Part shown: positions 1 to 5,213 of the stretch, one piece after another
How positions within the stretch are numbered: the first letter of the stretch is position 1
Layout of the letters: every line of letters begins with the position of its first letter
NCBI GenBank assembly: GCA_945485625.1
Contig: CALYSH010000130.1
Span: 1 to 5,213, forward strand
Source: an uncultured Lachnospiraceae bacterium
Lineage (GTDB): Bacteria; Bacillota; Clostridia; Lachnospirales; Lachnospiraceae
Reading direction: 5' to 3'
DNA length: 5,213 bases
Position numbers and translations under genes: made by a program
The notes under the pieces: generated by a model
What the model saw: the letters and a program-made list of their open reading frames with translations, nothing else
The model's database searches: none
What the model was told of the DNA's origin: nothing

Positions 1-469
1 CCTTTAGCTCCAATGCAGGTTCCTCCACAGGAGTTTCGTACGAATCAGAAAGTTTCATTATCTTTCGCTCCGGTTGATCGTATGTGCCATTATAAAAAAC
101 CACAAAATTGGGTGCGGGTAGCTTTACCAACTTCTGAGAATATAAACTGCGTTTTGTAATCATGCCTTGATATTCTTTCACTACATAAATCAGGTTCCGA
201 AGAGGCATGTTTGGATTCACTGAGGATTGCTGCTCATATAAACTCAACCGACAGTCTACAATACATGCCAAGTCGTTTTTGACATTCATGTAAACTGCAT
301 TTTCCAGAGTCACAATTTGAAGTGCTGACGGATCTGAATAATCCGTATTGTTCAGACCATTATACAAGGAAAGTAATTCCTGGGGTTCCCTGAAAATCAT
401 CCGAAAAATTGTATCCTTATAGTTTCGTTCTGTTACATTGGGTGAACCGGTTATCTCTTCTTTATTCAT
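1..469 (-). CDS. Rpn-family PD-(D/E)XK nuclease / putative transposase, N-terminal part (runs off left edge)
   Basis: The reading frame is open for 156 codons from the ATG at 469 to the window edge, so the C-terminus is missing. The start is fixed by an AGGAGG site four bases upstream. The protein resembles the Rpn/PDDEXK transposase-like family, with conserved-looking stretches FRMIFREP (22-29), LSLYNGLN (33-40), LENAVYMNVKNDLA (55-68), LYEQQSSVNPNMPLR (77-91) and a YVVKEYQ segment near 95-101. Asp66 and the E79-x-Q81 motif are the probable catalytic acid and ExQ of the PD-(D/E)XK core. Family members are DNA endonucleases reported to promote RecA-independent recombination, and many genomes carry several copies. 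Related proteins usually read YEHQS; here it is YEQQS. The C-terminal part needed to judge whether the gene is intact is outside the window. It has its own promoter and lies downstream of an XRE regulator on the same strand. The family call is from recognition of these motifs, not from a search. Confidence 0.82.
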   Translation of the reverse strand, partial: MNKEEITGSPNVTERNYKDTIFRMIFREPQELLSLYNGLNNTDYSDPSALQIVTLENAVYMNVKNDLACIVDCRLSLYEQQSSVNPNMPLRNLIYVVKEYQGMITKRSLYSQKLVKLPAPNFVVFYNGTYDQPERKIMKLSDSYETPVEEPALELK

Positions 470-473
470 TTGT

Positions 474-489
474 CCTCCTTTGCAGGAGG
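474..489 (-). promoter_or_regulatory. Ribosome binding site of the Rpn gene, buried in a GCAA-tetraloop hairpin
   Basis: Read on the minus strand this is CCTCCT-GCAA-AGGAGG followed by ACAA and the ATG at 469. The AGGAGG (479 to 474) is a full Shine-Dalgarno sequence at four bases from the start codon. The six bases just before it are its exact complement, and the loop is GCAA, a GNRA tetraloop. The pairing is seen directly in the sequence. That it lowers translation of the nuclease is inference. Confidence 0.75.
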
Positions 490-507
490 TCGCCGAAAAT
501 CTCCTGC
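482..507 (-). promoter_or_regulatory. Alternative leader hairpin competing with the RBS-sequestering stem
   Basis: On the minus strand GCAGGAG (507 to 501) and CTCCTGC (488 to 482) are perfect seven-base complements separated by 12 bases. The second arm overlaps the anti-Shine-Dalgarno arm (489 to 484), so the two stems cannot form together. If this one forms, the AGGAGG at 474-479 is free. This is the geometry of a translational on/off switch, but no ligand domain or known riboswitch motif is recognisable. Confidence 0.5.
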
Positions 508-525
508 TCTTTTTAAATGGGATTA

Positions 526-589
526 AAAGCATAGATTTTCAGAATTGAAATAGAATCAAAGAATGATAAGAAAATAGAATATATGCTTT
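526..589. repeat. Long-range inverted repeat AAAGCATA / TATGCTTT in the Rpn leader region
   Basis: AAAGCATA at 526-533 and TATGCTTT at 582-589 are perfect eight-base complements with 48 AT-rich bases between. The right arm lies at about the expected transcription start of the Rpn gene, so the repeat could close a long stem around the leader or act as a DNA site. A nine-base direct repeat AAATAGAAT (548-556 and 572-580) lies between the arms. In AT-rich DNA this could be chance. Confidence 0.3.
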
Positions 590-595
590 GCTCTT

Positions 596-624
596 ATTAT
601 AGCAATGAAAGATTGGAAAAGCAA
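596..624 (-). promoter_or_regulatory. Sigma-A-type promoter of the Rpn gene with extended -10
   Basis: On the minus strand there is a perfect TATAAT (601 to 596), directly preceded by TGC (604 to 602), which makes a TGn extended -10. At exactly 17 bases there is a TTGCTT as a -35 with three of six consensus bases. The start of transcription would fall near 589, giving a leader of about 120 bases. It begins right behind the terminator of the upstream regulator gene. Confidence 0.65.
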
Positions 625-631
625 GCCACTA

Positions 632-675
632 AAACAAAGGGACGTTCCTTCATAGACAGAAAAGGTTTACGTCCC
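632..675 (-). terminator. Rho-independent terminator of the HTH regulator gene
   Basis: GGGACGT (639-645) and ACGTCCC (669-675) are perfect complements. Inside them CCTT (647-650) and AAGG (662-665) can extend the stem. On the minus strand the stem is followed by TTTGTTTT (638 to 631). It starts about 12 bases past the stop codon of the regulator, the normal place for an intrinsic terminator. The U-tract is interrupted by one G. Confidence 0.75.
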
Positions 676-686
676 CTAATAATATT

Positions 687-998
687 TTATTTTTTTGCTA
701 AATCATGAACAATATCTTTAATGTTCTTAAACTGTGAGTCCGATAATTTGTTTAACTCATCGCATAATTCATTTGTTTCTTTCGGCCGAGGAGAATCGGA
801 ATGAAAGAAATCCATGGGGGAAATTTTCAGGTATTCGCATATATAGAAGAAGCTTGCCATGGAGGGTAGAGCCTTACCGGATTCGATACTGTTAATATAT
901 CCGGGATTCTGTCCGATTGACAAGCTCATGTCCCGTGCAGATACTCCCTTTTTGATGCGCAATTCTGAAAGCCTTTTGCAAAACCATTCCTCGTACAT
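687..998 (-). CDS. Small XRE-family helix-turn-helix transcriptional regulator
   Basis: This 103-residue protein has one HTH_3/XRE (Cro/CI-like) DNA-binding domain over residues 8-65. Helix 1 is around RLSELRIKKGVS. The helix-turn-helix itself spans SARDMSLSIG (20-29), a turn, and the recognition helix NPGYINSIESG (31-41), followed by LPSM and the typical closing FFYICEYLKISPMDFF. Residues 70-103 are a charged helical tail rich in Lys, Glu and Asp, probably for dimerisation. The ATG at 998 has AGGTGA five bases upstream (1008 to 1003), which supports this start. Such short regulators bind an operator as dimers and often repress their own promoter. The target is unknown. The gene is divergent from the GNAT gene, with 264 bases between the start codons, and it precedes the Rpn gene on the same strand. 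Neither is proven to be its target. Confidence 0.9.
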   Translation of the reverse strand: MYEEWFCKRLSELRIKKGVSARDMSLSIGQNPGYINSIESGKALPSMASFFYICEYLKISPMDFFHSDSPRPKETNELCDELNKLSDSQFKNIKDIVHDLAKK

Positions 999-1015
999 AG
1001 TCTCACCTCATTGCT

Positions 1016-1021
1016 ATTATA
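1016..1021 (-). promoter_or_regulatory. Probable -10 box of the HTH regulator gene
   Basis: On the minus strand this is a perfect TATAAT, 17 bases before the ATG at 998. No convincing -35 lies at 16-18 bases (TCATTT at 17). If used, the mRNA would begin about 11 bases before the start codon, with the Shine-Dalgarno sequence almost at its 5' end. A longer leader from an unseen promoter cannot be excluded. Confidence 0.4.
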
Positions 1022-1119
1022 TCCAATCAGAAAGGAAGAAATGATGGAAACAAAATGACATAAAATACTTTCTGTTTGATACAATGCGACACTATTGCCC
1101 CAAAAAAAGACACAAGAAC

Positions 1120-1148
1120 GGGTAGGAAACCTTACATGTAGAATACCC
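1120..1148. repeat. Inverted repeat GGGTA / TACCC with an inner TACATGTA palindrome
   Basis: GGGTA (1120-1124) and TACCC (1144-1148) flank 19 bases that include the palindrome TACATGTA (1133-1140). It lies midway between the divergent regulator and GNAT genes, where an operator would be expected. The two symmetries do not share one centre, so this is only a candidate site. Confidence 0.2.
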
Positions 1149-1169
1149 ATCAGAAAATGAAAATAGAGA

Positions 1170-1198
1170 TGGAGATTCCCTGTTTTTTTGTTTATAAT
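1170..1198 (+). promoter_or_regulatory. Probable promoter of the GNAT gene
   Basis: A perfect TATAAT (1193-1198) has TGGAGA (1170-1175, four of six matches to TTGACA) at exactly 17 bases. A T-run lies in the spacer. Transcription would start near 1205, giving a leader of about 58 bases before the ATG at 1263. Confidence 0.55.
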
Positions 1199-1262
1199 GA
1201 AATCAGATTTATGATTGAGGAGATGCCGGGCGGGCATGAATGGAAGGTTTAGGAGAGGCACA

Positions 1263-2027
1263 ATGAGTCGGGAAGAACACAGGAAGGGAAAAATAGAAAT
1301 CGATATTCATGATTCGTTATATACTCTGGGCGATTATCCGTGGCGCAAAATTACGGAATGGTTTGAATATCATCTGGCGGTAAAGTGGTATGTGATACAG
1401 GCCATGATGGATGGGAAGGAGGCTGGTTTCCTGCATCTGGTACGGCATCCGGAAGACCCGGGGGTATGGTATCTATGCGATGTACATACCAAACCGGATT
1501 GTCAGAAGAAGGGTGTTGCCACAAAGATGTACGAAGCAGCGCTTGATTTGGTGAAGCAGTATGATAAGGCCTATCGGGTGCTGGCTTCCGTACACCAGGA
1601 GAATCAGGCTTCCGTGGCACTGCATAGAAAGATGGGCTTTCAGGATACCGGAGAAAAGTCCGTGTTTCCGGAGTTGAGCTTTGAGCCGGAGGAAACCATG
1701 TATTCTTTTTCCTTTGTGTTTGAATGGCCGGCGGGGAACTCTACCATTCACCGGGAACTGTTCCGAAGCATGTGGGAGGAAAGACAGAAAGAGGGAGGTC
1801 ATTTCAATAGCCTGGAAGAGTTTTATCAGGTGTTGGAAGAGGCAGAAGAGAATAAATTTCTGAAAGTCCGTTTGTTCTGGGCAGGGGAAAAACCGGTGGG
1901 ATACCGGGTTCTGAAAACCATGGAGGACGGGGAAACAAAGAAGGTGCTTGACCAATACTTTATTCCTTCCTGGCAGGCATTGCTGGATGACGGAGCTTTG
2001 AACATCCTGACACCGGACAATACGTGA
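1263..2027 (+). CDS. GNAT-family N-acetyltransferase with extra C-terminal region
   Basis: This 254-residue protein has one clear GNAT acetyltransferase domain (about 25-153) that should use acetyl-CoA to acetylate an amine; the substrate is unknown. Motif A is LCDVHTKPDCQKKGVATKMY (71-90), with QKKGVA as the Q/RxxGxG/A acetyl-CoA loop and Ala in place of the second Gly, which is common. Motif B is ASVHQENQASVALHRKMGF (108-126), with the usual Asn, Ser and MGF residues. Residues about 160-254 are not explained by this domain. They contain a helical Glu-rich stretch and then KVRLFWAGEKPVGYRVL and VLDQYFIPSW, which look like the first strands of another GNAT fold. The ATG at 1263 is chosen because AGGAGAGG (1251-1258) precedes it; earlier in-frame starts at 1215 (TTG) and 1236 (ATG) lack good sites. 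It is divergent from the regulator and upstream of the xylosidase. The xylosidase has its own promoter. Confidence 0.85.
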   Translation: MSREEHRKGKIEIDIHDSLYTLGDYPWRKITEWFEYHLAVKWYVIQAMMDGKEAGFLHLVRHPEDPGVWYLCDVHTKPDCQKKGVATKMYEAALDLVKQYDKAYRVLASVHQENQASVALHRKMGFQDTGEKSVFPELSFEPEETMYSFSFVFEWPAGNSTIHRELFRSMWEERQKEGGHFNSLEEFYQVLEEAEENKFLKVRLFWAGEKPVGYRVLKTMEDGETKKVLDQYFIPSWQALLDDGALNILTPDNT

Positions 2028-2034
2028 AAAACCT

Positions 2035-2063
2035 TTGAGATATTTGGAACTATGTGGTAAAAT
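2035..2063 (+). promoter_or_regulatory. Sigma-A-type promoter of the GH120 xylosidase gene, with extended -10
   Basis: TTGAGA (2035-2040, five of six consensus) and TAAAAT (2058-2063, five of six) are spaced by exactly 17 bases. TGG directly before the -10 gives a TGn extension. It starts eight bases after the GNAT stop codon. Transcription would begin near 2070, leaving a leader of about 80 bases. No catabolite-responsive (cre) element was found nearby. Confidence 0.7.
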
Positions 2064-2073
2064 AGGGTATCGG

Positions 2074-2103
2074 GATTGTGGGAGTACGAAGTACGGAACA
2101 ATC
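2074..2103 (+). promoter_or_regulatory. Hairpin / palindromic element in the xylosidase leader
   Basis: GATTGT (2074-2079) pairs with ACAATC (2098-2103). Inside it GTAC (2084-2087) and GTAC (2091-2094) pair around a GAA loop, with a 4/3 internal loop between the stems. It sits just past the predicted transcription start, where either an operator or an mRNA 5' stem would be placed. No U-run follows, so it is not a normal terminator for the GNAT gene. Its role is unknown. Confidence 0.5.
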
Positions 2104-2148
2104 AGTAGGTATTATATCTTTAAACAACAAAATATTGGGGGATAGTGT

Positions 2149-4152
2149 ATGAAAATTTATGTAAATCAGGCGGCATACCGTGACGGAGACGGAAGTAGGG
2201 AACGCCCCTATCGTTTTATCAACGATGCGGCGAAGATAGCGGTAGCAGGGGACGAAGTCATAGTTGCGCCGGGTGTGTATCATGAGTATGTCAATCCAAT
2301 CAATGCCGGTCTGGAGGGACAGCCCATTGTGTATCGGTCCGAGGTGCCGTTGGGCGCGGAAATCACCGGAGCGGAGGACGTAACCGGCTGGGTTCCTTAT
2401 GAGGGGACGACCTGGACGGTGCGTGTGGACAACGGTATTTTTGGAAGCTATAATCCGTTTACCACGGTTGTGGGCGGTGACTGGTATTTTGCTCCGGTGG
2501 AGCGTCATACCGCAGCTGTATATCTGAATGACCGGATGCTCTACGAGGCAGAGACGCTGGAAGAGTGTGTGAAGGGTGAGGTATATACTCCTTCCTGGGA
2601 GCCTGAGTATTCCATCTATAAGTGGTATGCGGTACAGGACGGCGATGAGACGGTGATTTATGCCAACTTCCAGGACAAGAATCCCAATGAAGAGCACGTG
2701 GAAATCAATGTGCGCCGGAATTGTTTCATGCCGGATAAGACAGGGGTAAACTATATAACCTTCAGTGGCTTTAAGGTAAGCAAGGCAGCAACCACATGGG
2801 CACCGCCTGCTGCTTATCAGGATGGTATGATTGGTCCTCATTGGTCCAGGGGATGGATCATTGAGGATTGTGATATCAGCAACAGCAAATGCTGTGGTAT
2901 TTCTCTTGGAAAGTATTACGATCCGGAGAATGACCATTACTTTACCGTAAAGCATGTGAAGAGCCCTACCCAGATGGAGCGGGATGCGGTCTGCAGAGGT
3001 CAGTATCATGGCTGGTTAAAGGAGAAGGTGGGGTCTCATATTGTTCGCCGCTGTCATATCCATCACTGTGAGCAGACCGGTATCGTAGGGCGTATGGGCT
3101 GCGTGTTCTCCACCGTGGAGGATTGTCACATTCATCATATCAACAATATGCAGCAGCTGGGCGGAGCGGAGATTTCGGCAATCAAGTTCCACGCGGCAAT
3201 CGATGTAACCATTCGAAGAAACCATTTCCATCATTCTACCATGGGTGTATGGCTGGATTGGCAGGCACAGGGTGCCAGAGTGACAGGGAACCTCTTCCAT
3301 GACAATTACAGACCGGACTATTGTACCTGGGCAGAGGGAGGCATGGGCAGCCAGGATATTTTCGTAGAGGTAGGTCACGGCCCCACCCTGATTGATAATA
3401 ATATTCTGTTATCAAAGGATTCGCTGCGAATTGCTACCGAGGGTGTAGCCTGTGTACATAATCTGATTCTGGGATGTTTTACCGCAGTGGGTGAAGGAAC
3501 CGATAATGTGGTGAATGGTAAGAATCAGCCCAGATACACTCCTTATCATATCCGTCACAGGACGGAGGTGGCAGGCTTTATGTCCATTCTCCACGGAGAT
3601 GACCGGTTCTACAACAATATCTTTATTCAGAACTGGCCGCCTTTCAAGGAGGGAGAAAAAAGAGAAACCGATATTCGCACACCGGAAACCGGTATCGTAG
3701 GTACTTCCGTATTTGATGAATATCCTGACTATGATGAATGGATTGCTCCGTTTGAACTGGGCAAGAAGGTTGATATGAATAAGCTTGCGCAGTATCACTT
3801 TGGGCATCTGCCGGTATGGGCGGACGGAAATGCTTACTTTAACGGTGCAAAGGCCTGGAAGAAGGAGCAGAACAACTTTATTGATGAGACCAGTCCGGTT
3901 TATGTAAAGCTGGTAGAGAAAGACGGAACATATATGCTGGATACCAATGTGTATGAGATTATGAAGGACTTCCGCGCCGGCATCATCAATAGTGACATCT
4001 TAGGTTATGCCTTTGAGCCGGAGCAGAGGTTTGAGAATCCGGACGGAACGGAGATTCTCTTTGACAGGGATTACTTCGGGGAGAAGAGAGGAATATCTGC
4101 GGTACCCGGTCCCTTCGCAAATCCGGAAGAATTGACCAAGCATGTATGGTAA
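2149..4152 (+). CDS. GH120-family beta-xylosidase (right-handed beta-helix), cytoplasmic
   Basis: This complete 667-residue protein closely resembles the GH120 beta-xylosidase XylC of Thermoanaerobacterium saccharolyticum. It should remove xylose from the non-reducing end of xylo-oligosaccharides by the retaining mechanism. Residues 1-75 begin the beta-helix (DUF1565-like, with APGVYHEYV at 40-48). Residues about 76-190 match the intervening beta-sandwich (YANFQDKNPNEEHVEINVRR). The rest is beta-helix with the signatures TWAPP (216-220), GWIIED (235-240), FHAAIDV (347-353), MGVWLDW (365-371) and FVEVGHGP (405-412). By alignment from memory, Asp370 is the nucleophile (Asp382 in XylC) and Glu407 the acid/base (Glu405). 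There is no signal peptide, so it acts inside the cell on imported sugars. The ATG at 2149 follows GGGGGA at six bases, a non-standard but usable ribosome site. Odd points are about 14 extra residues between the catalytic residues and Cys in three beta-helix turns where XylC has Asn. Activity on other glycosides is possible. Confidence 0.9.
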   Translation: MKIYVNQAAYRDGDGSRERPYRFINDAAKIAVAGDEVIVAPGVYHEYVNPINAGLEGQPIVYRSEVPLGAEITGAEDVTGWVPYEGTTWTVRVDNGIFGSYNPFTTVVGGDWYFAPVERHTAAVYLNDRMLYEAETLEECVKGEVYTPSWEPEYSIYKWYAVQDGDETVIYANFQDKNPNEEHVEINVRRNCFMPDKTGVNYITFSGFKVSKAATTWAPPAAYQDGMIGPHWSRGWIIEDCDISNSKCCGISLGKYYDPENDHYFTVKHVKSPTQMERDAVCRGQYHGWLKEKVGSHIVRRCHIHHCEQTGIVGRMGCVFSTVEDCHIHHINNMQQLGGAEISAIKFHAAIDVTIRRNHFHHSTMGVWLDWQAQGARVTGNLFHDNYRPDYCTWAEGGMGSQDIFVEVGHGPTLIDNNILLSKDSLRIATEGVACVHNLILGCFTAVGEGTDNVVNGKNQPRYTPYHIRHRTEVAGFMSILHGDDRFYNNIFIQNWPPFKEGEKRETDIRTPETGIVGTSVFDEYPDYDEWIAPFELGKKVDMNKLAQYHFGHLPVWADGNAYFNGAKAWKKEQNNFIDETSPVYVKLVEKDGTYMLDTNVYEIMKDFRAGIINSDILGYAFEPEQRFENPDGTEILFDRDYFGEKRGISAVPGPFANPEELTKHVW

Positions 4153-4182
4153 AAAAGATAACAGGAACAAGGATGGAAAAAT

Positions 4183-5213
4183 ATGAAAAGAGCAAAATGG
4201 ATTGCAGCAATTCTTCTGTCAACTGTGATGTTGGCAGCTTGCGGCGGCGCCGCAGACGAGGAGGCCGGACAGAGCCAGCCGGTAACCATTGTTGAGGAGT
4301 CACTTGAACCCAGCACGGTGGAAGTTGAGGAGAGCAGTGAAGAATTCACGGATGAGGCGCCTGAGGAAGGAATGTATCGAAGCGAGTTGACCGGTATGTG
4401 GATTTCCGAAGATTTGAGGAATCAGAGACCCATTGCTGCTATGGTGGATAATGAGAAGGTAGCTTTGGATCACTTTGGGGTCAATGCTGCGGATATCGTG
4501 TATGAACTGATGAACAGTACCGCAAACGGCCGTATCACCCGATTGATGGTAGTAATGAAGGATTATGAGAAGATTACCCAGCTTGGAAGTATTCGAAGCG
4601 TCAGACCTTCCAACTTCCTGCTGGCTGCGGAGTATAATGCGATCCTTCTTCATGATGGCGGTCCCTGGTATATTGATGAATATGTAGCAAAGCCCTACAG
4701 CACCAATATCAGTGGCGACTTTGCGCGCTTCAGCAACGGAAAGAAGTCCGAATTTACTGAGTATGTTACCTATGAGGATTACAAGAATCCGACCACCGGT
4801 AAGAGCTATTCCGGTTTGAAGAAGCGTATCCAGAAAGCAAAGATTGATACGGAGTACAATGAGTATTATCCCGGAGAGCATTTTATGTTTGATCCTCAGG
4901 GTGTGGATTTATCCGTGTATTCCAATGCCTTGGATGCGACCATGGTGAAGCTTCCCTTCCCTCATAATAAGTCCGAGCTTCATTACAATGAGGAAACAAA
5001 GACTTATGATTATTATGAGTATGACATGGCACATATTGATGCTTTGGACGGCGAGATTACAAGCTTTAAGAATGCGATTATTCAGAGCTGCGGATTTTTT
5101 GAGTATGATGATCACGGATATATGATGTTTGATATGATTGGCGCGAACAGCGGTTATTATCTGACAGAAGGAAAGGCGATTCCCATTACCTGGGCAAAGG
5201 TGGAAGAGGCAGG
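4183..5213 (+). CDS. DUF3048 (YerB-like) lipoprotein, N-terminal 343 residues (runs off right edge)
   Basis: The frame is open from the ATG at 4183 to the window end, with the last codon cut after GG. The protein starts with a lipoprotein signal: basic MKRAKW, a hydrophobic stretch, and the lipobox LAAC with Cys20 as the lipidated residue. It should therefore be anchored to the outer face of the membrane. Residues 24-63 are a Glu- and Ser-rich spacer. The DUF3048 domain follows, with NQRPIAAMVDN (80-90), ADIVYELM (103-110), GRITRLMVVM (116-125), LGSIRSVRPS (134-143) and ILLHDGG (154-160). The C-terminal half contains GYYLTEGKAIPITW (324-337), which resembles the end region of the family, so perhaps 30-50 residues are missing. 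The family includes Bacillus subtilis YerB; its molecular function is not established. The ribosome site is AGGATGG about nine bases upstream. Only 30 bases and no terminator separate it from the xylosidase, so it is probably in the same transcript. Confidence 0.88.
   Translation, partial: MKRAKWIAAILLSTVMLAACGGAADEEAGQSQPVTIVEESLEPSTVEVEESSEEFTDEAPEEGMYRSELTGMWISEDLRNQRPIAAMVDNEKVALDHFGVNAADIVYELMNSTANGRITRLMVVMKDYEKITQLGSIRSVRPSNFLLAAEYNAILLHDGGPWYIDEYVAKPYSTNISGDFARFSNGKKSEFTEYVTYEDYKNPTTGKSYSGLKKRIQKAKIDTEYNEYYPGEHFMFDPQGVDLSVYSNALDATMVKLPFPHNKSELHYNEETKTYDYYEYDMAHIDALDGEITSFKNAIIQSCGFFEYDDHGYMMFDMIGANSGYYLTEGKAIPITWAKVEEA

Noticed and set aside
482..514. On the plus strand GCAGGAG...CTCCTGC followed by TCTTTTT looks like a rho-independent terminator.
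   Set aside because: No plus-strand gene ends upstream of it: the stretch to the left is the minus-strand Rpn gene. It may stop stray antisense transcripts, but the same bases are better explained as the minus-strand leader fold.
926..1261. Minus-strand open frame of 111 codons spanning the regulator/GNAT intergenic region.
   Set aside because: It overlaps the start of the regulator in another frame, crosses the probable promoters of both genes, and shows no family resemblance or ribosome site.
1215..1262. An upstream in-frame TTG at 1215 or ATG at 1236 as start of the GNAT protein.
   Set aside because: Neither has a well-placed ribosome site, and the added residues are Arg/Gly-rich with no domain value. 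The ATG at 1263 has AGGAGAGG at the right distance.
1473..1955. Minus-strand open frame of 160 codons inside the GNAT gene.
   Set aside because: It is antisense to a gene with clear acetyltransferase motifs and has no recognisable domain.
2110..2115. TATTAT as a second promoter closer to the xylosidase start.
   Set aside because: There is no -35-like sequence at 16-18 bases, while the pair at 2035-2063 is nearly consensus with a TGn extension.
2050..3009. Long minus-strand open frame of 319 codons.
   Set aside because: It lies opposite the well-supported xylosidase gene, has no recognisable domain, and its composition is what the reverse of a gene with biased codons gives.
4300..4881. Minus-strand open frame of 193 codons with hydrophobic stretches.
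   Set aside because: It is opposite the DUF3048 lipoprotein, whose frame, lipobox and domain motifs are clear. The hydrophobic look comes from reverse-reading acidic codons.

Overview
This window looks like chromosomal DNA of a gut-type Firmicute, most likely a Lachnospiraceae-like clostridium. The evidence is the moderate GC content, strong AGGAGG-type ribosome binding sites, an Rpn/PD-(D/E)XK protein of the kind abundant in that group, a GH120 beta-xylosidase and a YerB-like DUF3048 lipoprotein. The organism is inferred from protein style only; there is no rRNA or other decisive marker.

Layout. The left 1 kb is AT-richer and is read on the minus strand. A small XRE-type helix-turn-helix regulator (687-998) is closed by a hairpin terminator (632-675). 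Directly behind it are an extended -10 promoter (596-624), a leader of about 120 nt, and the first 156 codons of an Rpn-family nuclease/transposase-like protein that runs off the left edge (1-469). The end of this leader can fold in two mutually exclusive ways. One buries the ribosome binding site in a six-pair stem with a GCAA tetraloop, and the other frees it.

The right part is read on the plus strand. A GNAT acetyltransferase with an extra C-terminal region (1263-2027) starts divergently from the regulator. A good promoter with a TGn extension (2035-2063) and a hairpin-forming leader follow. Next is a full-length GH120 beta-xylosidase (2149-4152) with both expected catalytic residues. After a 30-base gap with no terminator comes a secreted lipoprotein with a DUF3048 domain (4183 to the right edge).

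How they work together. The xylosidase has no signal peptide, so it should split imported xylo-oligosaccharides in the cytoplasm. No transporter or xylose-catabolic gene is visible beside it. The lipoprotein is probably co-transcribed with it, but no shared function can be read from the sequence. The regulator and the Rpn gene point the same way but are insulated from each other by a terminator and a promoter. No CRISPR array, insertion sequence end, tRNA or rRNA gene was seen. The most interesting points are the possible translational switch in front of the Rpn gene and two structural peculiarities of the xylosidase.
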